A stretch of DNA of 10,451 bases from an uncultured Mycoplasmatota bacterium (GTDB taxonomy: Bacteria > Bacillota_I > Bacilli_A > RF39 > UBA660). The notes beneath the pieces were generated by a model, which was not told the origin of the DNA, did no database searches, and saw only the letters and a list, made by a program, of their open reading frames with translations. A program made the position numbers and the translations under genes. The stretch spans positions 1 to 10,451 of the forward strand of contig USDC01000013.1 in the NCBI GenBank assembly GCA_900553435.1. The letters are read 5' to 3'. Below are positions 5,676-10,451 of this stretch, one piece after another (within the stretch, counting starts at the first letter, position 1; each line of letters starts with the position of its first letter).

Positions 5676-7277
5676 ATGATAGAAAAGGTAGGTGTATATT
5701 GTAGATTATCTGATGAAGATAGAGATAAGATAAATAAAAATGATGATAGTGATTCAATAGTAAATCAAAGAAGTATGTGCTTAAAATATGCTAATCAAAA
5801 TGGATGGAATGTTGTAGATATTTATTCGGATGACGACTTTTCAGGAGCAGGTACTTATAGACCTGATTTTGAAAGACTAATAAAAGATTGTGAAAGTGGA
5901 AAAATCAATTTAGTTTTATGTAAAAGTCAATCAAGATTTTCAAGAGATATGGAAGTAATTGAAAGATATTTACACAATAAGTTCATTGAATGGGGAGTTA
6001 GATTTGTAAGTATTGTAGATAATGCTGATACAAGTATTGAATCTAACAAGAAATCAAGACAAATAAATGGACTAATCAATGAGTGGTATTTGGATGATTT
6101 ATCAACAAATATAAAAAAATCATTAAAGAATAAAAGAGAAGATGGTCTATTTATGGGTAGCTTTGCTCCTTATGGTTATGATAGGAGCGAAGAAGATTAT
6201 CACAAATTAGTAGTTGATCCTGTTGCTGCCGAAGTTGTAAAAACAATATTTAAAATGTATGCTGATGGGAATGGCTATTATAAAATTTGTGAGTATCTTA
6301 ATAACAATAATATTCCACCTCGTTCAGTTTATAAAAGACAAAAAGGTAGCAAATTTGTATGTTCTAATTGTGATTATAAGACAGTTAGATGGAATCCTGA
6401 TACGATCGCTCAAATGTTAAAAAACGAAGTTTATATTGGTAATTTAGTACAAGGTAAAATAACTTCTATGGGGTACAAAGTTCACAAGTTTAAAAAAGTA
6501 GATGAAAAAGATTGGTGTAGAATAGAAAATGCTCACGAGCCAATTATTGATATGGAAACTTGGAATAAAGTACAAAAAATATTAGGTACACATCAAAAGC
6601 CAATTAAAACAGGAGAAATACACTACTTAACTAGAAAAGTTTATTGTAGTGAATGTAGTAAAGTATTTATGAGAAATGTATATCATGTTAAGGGCGAAGA
6701 AACAGGTAAAAGAGCATACTTACAATGTAAGGGTGCAAAGAAGTATCATACTTGCGATAATAACAAAGCAATTAGAATGGATGAGTTAGAAAAAATTATA
6801 ATTGATGCTATCAATGATTTGCTAGACAATTACTATGATAAAAATAATTTGCAAGAACTCTATAATAAAAGAAAAGAACAATATACAAACAATTATGAAA
6901 CAATAAAAATTTTAGAGAAAGAAAAGCATAACCTTGATAAAAAAATAGAAGATAACAAAGTCTTTTATAGAAATCTTTATGAAGATAAGGTAAAAGGAAC
7001 TATTACAGAAGATATGTTTTGTATGATGTCAGCAGATTATTTAAGAGAAATTGAAACTATGACTAAACGAATAGAAACAATAGATAATGAGATTAAAAGT
7101 TTAGAGATAGTTAAAGAAGAAAGAAAACAAGCTGATGAGATCTTAAAAAAATATAAGCATATTGATAAGTTAAATAGAGTGATAGTAGATGAGTTTATTG
7201 ATAAGGTTTATGTTGGATGTTATAACAAAGAAACAAAAACAAGAGATATAGAAATAGAATGGAACATTGAATTTTAA
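5676..7277 (+). CDS. Large serine recombinase (site-specific integrase of the element)
   Basis: This 533-aa integrase should cut and rejoin attP/attB through a 5'-phosphoserine link, inserting and excising the element. The N-terminal resolvase domain (about 1-150) has GVYCRLSDE with the likely nucleophile Ser12, and SQSRFSRD (about 85-92) with the conserved arginines. The recombinase DNA-binding domain covers about 160-300. A zinc-ribbon domain follows with Cys324, Cys327, Cys351 and Cys360, then a coiled coil (about 395-495). An extra CSNC pair (229/232) lies in the recombinase domain. I chose ATG 5676 rather than 5670 because GGAGG (5664-5668) abuts 5670 but is 7 nt from 5676. A TATAAT at 5614-5619 lacks a clear -35. 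The gene is last in the element and points at the interrupted amidase gene, as expected for an integrase next to its attachment site. Confidence 0.95.
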   Translation: MIEKVGVYCRLSDEDRDKINKNDDSDSIVNQRSMCLKYANQNGWNVVDIYSDDDFSGAGTYRPDFERLIKDCESGKINLVLCKSQSRFSRDMEVIERYLHNKFIEWGVRFVSIVDNADTSIESNKKSRQINGLINEWYLDDLSTNIKKSLKNKREDGLFMGSFAPYGYDRSEEDYHKLVVDPVAAEVVKTIFKMYADGNGYYKICEYLNNNNIPPRSVYKRQKGSKFVCSNCDYKTVRWNPDTIAQMLKNEVYIGNLVQGKITSMGYKVHKFKKVDEKDWCRIENAHEPIIDMETWNKVQKILGTHQKPIKTGEIHYLTRKVYCSECSKVFMRNVYHVKGEETGKRAYLQCKGAKKYHTCDNNKAIRMDELEKIIIDAINDLLDNYYDKNNLQELYNKRKEQYTNNYETIKILEKEKHNLDKKIEDNKVFYRNLYEDKVKGTITEDMFCMMSADYLREIETMTKRIETIDNEIKSLEIVKEERKQADEILKKYKHIDKLNRVIVDEFIDKVYVGCYNKETKTRDIEIEWNIEF

Positions 7278-7295
7278 GAAATAATGATATTTTTG

Positions 7296-7315
7296 GACTT
7301 TTCCTATTCCTGCAC
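7296..7315. other. Right attachment junction (attR-like) in an amidase gene
   Basis: Amidase codons begin cleanly at about 7309 (Pro-Ala-His-Gly-Gly). Upstream, the same frame reads Tyr-Phe-Trp-Thr-Phe-Pro-Ile, unlike the hydrophobic strand plus Asp expected before PAHGG. The switch point is therefore near 7300-7309, about 30 nt past the recombinase stop. The exact core cannot be fixed without the other junction. Confidence 0.6.
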
Positions 7316-7554
7316 ACGGCGGTAACGACCCGGGTGCAAGCGCGAATGGAATAATTGAAAAAGATTTGACTTTAAAAATTAGTCAGTATATGTATGATCG
7401 ATTTAGAGAATTAGGAATTCCCGTTGCAATGACAAGAACAAGTGATGAAACATTAAGTCCAACAAATAGAGTTGATAGGGTTTTAGATGCTTTTGGAAAC
7501 GGAAAAGATGTTATTGTAATTTCTAATCATATAAACGCAGGTGGTGGTGATGGT
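7309..7554 (+). pseudogene. Internal fragment of an N-acetylmuramoyl-L-alanine amidase (Amidase_3), broken at both ends
   Basis: Eighty-two codons encode the first part of an Amidase_3 zinc amidase, which cleaves the lactyl-amide bond between MurNAc and the stem peptide. The expected zinc ligands are all present: His of PAHGG, Glu of IIEKD and His of SNHINA. There is no start codon, no strand-1 sequence before PAHGG, and the domain stops right after GGGDG. The later strands and the catalytic Glu are missing. Past 7554 the frame runs into unrelated residues (HCVTNIKYNN) and stops at 7585-7587. The GC-rich start (7312-7350) contrasts with the flanking AT-rich DNA. The fragment looks like host or phage coding sequence trapped between two insertions, and it cannot make an enzyme. 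Confidence 0.85.
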
Positions 7555-7622
7555 CATTGTGTAACAAATATTAAGTATAACAATTAAGGTCAAATAAAAA
7601 TAGAAAGAAATGGAGAAATGTT

Positions 7623-7980
7623 ATGAATATTAGTTACACTAAACAAGGTGATTATATATTGCCAGATTTAATATTAAAAGATAAAGAACAATTTAATATA
7701 GGAAAAATATGGATTGCTTAAATTAGAGTATTTAAAGAAGAATAAAAGAGGGCTATATGCTGAATTACTTATGAAAGATAAGTTAAACGAATATCTACAT
7801 GATATTGATATTATTGCTAATAATAGAATAAATGAATTAATATTATTACTTACTGAAAAAGAAAATACTAATGAGAAGCTAAAACACGATAATCAATTTT
7901 TATGGATAGGAAAAATGAATAATATTAAAAATATAGCTGAAGAAATAGTTTTGAAAGAACTAATTTATGGAGAATCATGA
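7623..7980 (+). pseudogene. tnpV: Transposon-encoded TnpV, split by a one-base frameshift
   Basis: The first frame reads MNISYTKQGDYILPDL and on to NIGKIWIA, then TAA (7719-7721). The second frame (from 7714) gives GLLKLEYLKKNKRGLYAELL, a middle helix and the end WIGKMNNIKNIAEEIVLKEL. Joined, they match the usual TnpV layout of about 118 residues: a short N-terminal beta part, the IGKxGxxxxxYLKE region and the terminal MNNIxxxAEEI helix. Removing one A from the A-run at 7703-7707 restores IGKYGLLKLEYL. The cause is a real one-base insertion, a sequencing error in the A-run or slippage. GGAG lies 8-9 nt before the ATG. TnpV is carried by Tn4451/Tn1549-like elements; its function is not well known. 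Confidence 0.85.
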
Positions 7981-8300
7981 TGATAAGTGGTAAAAAAGAT
8001 ATAAAAGATGAATAATTTGAAGAATTTTTAAAAATAAAATATAACTTAATTATTTTAAGTATTAATCCATTAAAATTAAAAAAATAATTTAAAAAGTAAG
8101 CTTTTATTTAAAATTTAATTAAATAGAGTCTTTTTCTAAGCTAAAAAATAACTTAATATATAAAAAATATTTTTTTAAGTAATTAATCATGTTTTAGCCA
8201 GCACTGCAAATGAACTCCCGCATTTGCAAATTTATGGGAAAATCCCAAACCCTTGAAAAATTAAATAAAAAAATAATTTTCGACAATTTAAGGGAATTAT
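7981..8300. other. AT-rich spacer of about 320 bp without a gene
   Basis: Extremely AT-rich and free of credible coding sequence. It has two ACTTAA/TTAAGT inverted repeats (8044-8060 and 8151-8180) and the hairpin pair at 8205-8247. It looks like decayed element DNA. Confidence 0.6.
8205..8247. repeat. Hairpin pair, candidate oriT remnant
   Basis: TGCAAATG/CATTTGCA (8205-8212, 8221-8228; 8-bp perfect stem, 8-nt loop) is followed 6 nt later by TGGGA-AAA-TCCCA (8235-8247), then AAACCCTTG. These GC-containing hairpins stand out from the AT-rich surroundings. From memory, similar tandem hairpins precede mobilisation genes in clostridial elements, so an oriT is possible. No relaxase gene is in the window. 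Confidence 0.4.
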
Positions 8301-8348
8301 ATTTACTTTCGTTCGGCAAAATGTTATAATGTATGTACAAAAGTAAAT
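8301..8348 (+). promoter_or_regulatory. abiE promoter inside a 9-bp inverted repeat (autoregulatory operator)
   Basis: TTTACT (8302-8307), a 17-nt spacer and a consensus TATAAT (8325-8330) form the promoter. ATTTACTTT (8301-8309) and AAAGTAAAT (8340-8348) are a perfect inverted repeat covering the -35 box and the start region. Characterised AbiEi antitoxins repress their own operon by binding inverted repeats at the promoter, so this is the probable AbiEi site. Confidence 0.7.
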
Positions 8349-8358
8349 GGGTGATTTT

Positions 8359-8946
8359 ATGAATAATGAAAAAAAACTAACAGAATTTTTAGAAAAAAAT
8401 AATGGTTATATTACTACTGCTGAATTAGTAGAACTTAATATTTATAAATCACAAATTCAATTTTATATTGATAAAGGAATTATAGAAAAAGTAAGTCATG
8501 GTTTATACATGAGTACAAATATTTTTAAAGATGAATATTATATTTTACAAAAAAATTACCCCAGTGCAATATTTTCTTATAATACAGCACTACATATTTT
8601 AAATCTTACAAATAAGACACCATCTGTAATTGATATAACTGTACCAAGAAATAAAAAAGTTAGGGGGCATTATAATATTCATTATGTTTCAGAAAGTCAT
8701 TATGAAATAGGTATTATAACAGTGACTAGTCCATTGGGTAATCCCGTTAAAGTATATAATGCCGAAAGATGTATTTGTGATATGTTAAGATCAGAAAAAG
8801 AATTTGATTTAGAACTCCAAAATAGAGTATTAGATTATTATTTTAATAATAAAGATAAAAATGTTGAGTTATTATTAGAATATGCTAAAATTTTTAATAT
8901 TTATGAAAAGGTTAATACAATTGCGGAGGTCATGATGAAATGGTAG
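8359..8946 (+). CDS. abiEi: AbiEi antitoxin / transcriptional repressor of a type IV toxin-antitoxin system
   Basis: This 195-aa protein has an N-terminal winged helix (about 5-55: LTEFLEKNNGYITTAELVEL, then a recognition helix and GLYMSTN). The C-terminal antitoxin domain begins with DEYYILQKNYPSAIFSYNTALHIL and contains IDITVPRNKK (91-100). This is the AbiEi layout: the winged helix represses the abiE promoter and the C-terminal domain neutralises the toxin without stable complex formation. I start at 8359 because GGTGAT lies 4-5 nt upstream. The earlier in-frame ATG at 8347 would be about 10 nt from the predicted transcript start and has no ribosome site. The gene overlaps abiEii by 7 nt, giving tight coupling. 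It is very AT-rich but intact. Confidence 0.88.
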   Translation: MNNEKKLTEFLEKNNGYITTAELVELNIYKSQIQFYIDKGIIEKVSHGLYMSTNIFKDEYYILQKNYPSAIFSYNTALHILNLTNKTPSVIDITVPRNKKVRGHYNIHYVSESHYEIGIITVTSPLGNPVKVYNAERCICDMLRSEKEFDLELQNRVLDYYFNNKDKNVELLLEYAKIFNIYEKVNTIAEVMMKW

Positions 8947-9794
8947 ATATAACTGATATAAAAAGATTAGCAAAAGAAATAGAAAATAAATATGATCTTA
9001 ATTATTACGAAATATTACAAAGATATATGTTTGAAAGAGTGTTAGAAAGAATATCTGTGTCAAAATATCAAGATAACTTTATTTTAAAGGGTGGATTACT
9101 ACTATCTGCTATGTTTGGTATTGGTAATAGAATGACTAAAGATATGGATGCTACGATTACAGGGATAGATGTATCAAAGGATAAAATGTTAAAAGTACTA
9201 AACGAAATATTAAGTATTAATTTAAAAGATGGTGTTAAATTTGATGTAGTAGATATAACTGATATTAGAGAAGATGATGAGTATGGTGGAAATAAATATC
9301 ATATTGTAGGTAAATTACAAAGTTTAAAGGTTAATTTAGAAATTGACATATCTACAGGTGATAAAGTCACACCAAGAGAATTAAAATATAAATATCCTTT
9401 AATATTTGAAGATAGAAAAATAATGATAAGTAGTTATAATATTGAAACGATATTAGCCGAAAAGATTGAAACAGTATTAAGACGTGGTGTATTTAATAGT
9501 AGAATGAAAGATTTTTATGATATATATTATTTCTTAACTAAATTAAGAAAAGAAATAGATATAAATATTTTAAAAGAGGCTGTGGATAATACATTCACTA
9601 AAAGAAATTCATTTGAATATTTAAATGACTATGAACAAATTATAGATTCTATAATTGGTAATGAAAGAATAGAAAAATTATGGAATATTTATAGTAATAA
9701 GTATAAATACGCTAATGGTATAAATATTAATAAAATATTAAATTTATTGAAAGGTATACTTAATGAAGTAGAATTAGAGTTAGTAGCAGCATAA
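8940..9794 (+). CDS. abiEii: AbiEii/AbiGii-family nucleotidyltransferase toxin
   Basis: This 284-aa toxin belongs to the DNA polymerase beta-like nucleotidyltransferases. Members of the family halt growth (some modify tRNA 3' ends), giving abortive phage infection or element maintenance. The nucleotidyltransferase motif is visible as FILKGGLLLS (47-56) followed by RMTKDMDAT, with metal ligands D68 and D70. NLEIDIS (132-138) gives a third acidic residue, D136. The family signature ETILAEKIE (169-177) and RMKDFYDIYYFL (188-199) follow, then a helical C-terminus. Length is near the family norm and no inactivating change is seen. GGAGGT at 8925-8930 is 9 nt before the ATG, and the start overlaps the end of abiEi (TGGTAG), so toxin synthesis follows antitoxin synthesis. 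No terminator is visible downstream. Confidence 0.9.
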   Translation: MVDITDIKRLAKEIENKYDLNYYEILQRYMFERVLERISVSKYQDNFILKGGLLLSAMFGIGNRMTKDMDATITGIDVSKDKMLKVLNEILSINLKDGVKFDVVDITDIREDDEYGGNKYHIVGKLQSLKVNLEIDISTGDKVTPRELKYKYPLIFEDRKIMISSYNIETILAEKIETVLRRGVFNSRMKDFYDIYYFLTKLRKEIDINILKEAVDNTFTKRNSFEYLNDYEQIIDSIIGNERIEKLWNIYSNKYKYANGININKILNLLKGILNEVELELVAA

Positions 9795-9838
9795 AATATA
9801 AACTGCACTGCTTAGAGTTAAATAAGGAGGTAAGTTAT

Positions 9839-9880
9839 ATGATAAAAGATATTTTAGAAAATAGAAAATCACCTCAGTAG
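9839..9880 (+). CDS. 13-codon ORF with a perfect ribosome site (truncated gene start or leader peptide)
   Basis: AAGGAGG (9824-9830) is 8 nt before an ATG that encodes MIKDILENRKSPQ and stops. The strong site suggests that a longer third gene of the abiE transcript once began here and was cut by an insertion or deletion at about 9870-9880. Composition changes soon after. A genuine leader peptide is possible. No homologous continuation is seen in any frame downstream. Confidence 0.35.
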   Translation: MIKDILENRKSPQ

Positions 9881-9905
9881 ATGTTAAAAAGATCAGCATT
9901 TGTCA

Positions 9906-9947
9906 ATTTCGTTACTCTTAAATAGAATATAAGTTAAGTAACGAAAT
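9906..9947. repeat. 11-bp perfect inverted repeat
   Basis: ATTTCGTTACT (9906-9916) and AGTAACGAAAT (9937-9947) are separated by 20 nt. No T-run follows. It may be a protein-binding site or element-end signal near the left edge of the third element. Confidence 0.55.
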
Positions 9948-9960
9948 AAACTGCAAAAGA

Positions 9961-10046
9961 TAACGGCAGCAATGGGAAGATGTCGTATCCCTGCTGATAC
10001 AAAATTAAGGAACGCCGGAATCAAACCGGCATATTAGTTTCCGTTA
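9961..10046 (+). ncRNA. Candidate structured leader with a three-way junction upstream of ssb
   Basis: TAACGG (9961-9966) can pair with CCGTTA (10041-10046). Inside are hairpin A, CAGCA/TGCTG (9967-9971, 9992-9996) continued by GGGA/TCCC (9974-9977, 9988-9991), and hairpin B, GCCGG/CCGGC (10014-10018, 10026-10030), which GGAAC/GTTTCC can extend in competition with the outer stem. It lies 54 nt before the ssb ATG. It could be a cis-regulatory RNA or a folded DNA site such as an oriT. Confidence 0.4.
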
Positions 10047-10100
10047 AAATATCGGCTATAAATCAAAAATTTAAATTGTATAGTAAAAGGAGGATTTTGT

Positions 10101-10451
10101 ATGGCATTCAGATCACGGAATGATTTACGCGTTCGTGGAACAATCGTGTTTATTCGCTCTGGAGAGACTGGAGCAGGAGTTCCATTTGTGAATATACGTA
10201 TTGTCACTGATAGCGGACCAAGAAAAGATTATCCAATGTTCAGATTTTATGGAGAATCAGCAGCAATCGCTGCAAAATTTGAAAGAGGAAACAGAGTACT
10301 TGTTACAGGACATGCTTCTTTAAGAAGAAAGCTGGATGAAAACAGGCAGCCAACAAACGGTTATCAGCAGCTTCTGATCGGAGACTCTATTGAAATGTCT
10401 AAGAGAGAGTTAAGTCGTTACCTTAATCTTACATCAGATCATATGTCTGAA
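10101..10451 (+). CDS. Single-stranded DNA-binding protein of an integrative conjugative element, cut off by the window edge
   Basis: The first 117 codons encode an OB-fold SSB-like protein. MAFRSRNDLRVRGTIVFI gives the first strands, followed by TGAGVPFVNIRIVTDSGPRK, FRFYGESA, KFERGNRVLVTGHA and ...NGYQQLLIGDSIEMS, the usual strand order. It differs from housekeeping SSB in its N-terminus and resembles ICE-borne SSB proteins of gut Clostridia, which protect transferred single strands; this is from memory of the family. AAAGGAGG lies 9-10 nt before the ATG. Codon use includes more CGT, GGA, CTG and CAG than the AT-rich genes to its left, suggesting another donor. The C-terminal tail is outside the window. 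Confidence 0.8.
   Translation, partial: MAFRSRNDLRVRGTIVFIRSGETGAGVPFVNIRIVTDSGPRKDYPMFRFYGESAAIAAKFERGNRVLVTGHASLRRKLDENRQPTNGYQQLLIGDSIEMSKRELSRYLNLTSDHMSE

Larger units (their letters stand above)
2790..7308. mobile_element. Small serine-recombinase integrative element (left end uncertain)
   Basis: The block has the layout of an integrated element: a repressor with divergent promoters, accessory genes, replication-type winged-helix proteins and a large serine recombinase at the extreme right. The recombinase is followed after about 30 nt by an interrupted host gene, which fixes the right end near 7308. The left end must lie between the chromosomal promoter (2789) and the terminator at 2880, but no matching junction is visible. 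No conjugation, capsid or portal genes are present. It is therefore either a mini-element mobilised by others or a reduced remnant. Confidence 0.6.
7555..8340. mobile_element. Remnant of a second, TnpV-encoding element
   Basis: Amidase coding sequence ends abruptly at about 7554. Sixty-eight bases later a tnpV gene begins, a marker of clostridial transposons and ICEs. The gene is frameshifted and followed by 360 bp of degraded AT-rich DNA with no recombinase, so this is probably a decayed terminus. The right limit is arbitrary, and the abiE pair may be cargo of the same element. Confidence 0.45.

Noticed and set aside
7366..7587. A 73-aa protein starting at TTG 7366
   Set aside because: No ribosome site. 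It is the middle of a broken amidase gene plus ten unrelated codons, so it is annotated as a pseudogene fragment.
7714..7980. Independent 88-aa gene
   Set aside because: It is the second part of frameshifted tnpV.
8347..8358. ATG 8347 as the start of abiEi
   Set aside because: It overlaps the operator arm, would be about 10 nt from the transcript start and has no ribosome site; ATG 8359 does.
1..10451. tRNA, rRNA or complete insertion sequence
   Set aside because: No cloverleaf with CCA-like end, no rRNA-like segment and no DDE or HUH transposase gene was seen on either strand.

Overview
The window is very AT-rich and has Bacillota-type signals: AGGAGG-like ribosome sites, TTGACA/TATAAT promoters, TTG starts, TGA used as stop and TGG for Trp. 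It carries a CorA transporter, a NagZ-like glycosidase, a large serine recombinase, TnpV and an ICE-type SSB. An uncultured gut member of the Bacilli (Erysipelotrichia/RF39-like) fits best, but that placement is inference.

Left (1-2790, minus strand): probable chromosome. Three genes run leftward, a 115-aa protein of unknown function, corA and a nagZ-like beta-N-acetylhexosaminidase. A strong promoter (2761-2789) precedes them and a rho-independent terminator (13-37) follows. Centre (about 2790-7308): a small integrated element. It has divergent promoters around an XRE repressor gene with a clear palindromic operator. The leftward transcript carries the repressor, a four-helix membrane protein overlapping it, and then about 415 nt of back-to-back hairpins ending in a terminator. 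The rightward arm carries two winged-helix, replication-type proteins (one lacking a normal start codon), a 47-aa protein and a large serine recombinase.

Directly after the recombinase lies an 82-codon internal piece of an N-acetylmuramoyl-L-alanine amidase (Amidase_3) gene (7309-7554). It is cut at both ends, apparently once by the recombinase element and once by a second element that begins around 7555 and encodes a frameshifted TnpV. The amidase 5' half is not found at the left end, so the central element is not cleanly bracketed here.

Right (7555-10451): tnpV remnant, an AT-rich degraded spacer with a hairpin pair that may be an old oriT, then an intact AbiEi/AbiEii type IV toxin-antitoxin pair with a promoter/operator inverted repeat. 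After that come a 13-codon ORF with a perfect ribosome site and a structured intergenic region. The window ends inside an ICE-type single-stranded DNA-binding protein gene of visibly different base composition, probably the start of a third mobile element. Overall this is an accessory-DNA integration site, with stacked elements, next to ordinary housekeeping genes. The least explained parts are the XRE-membrane protein-structured RNA unit (2880-4239) and the folded region before ssb.
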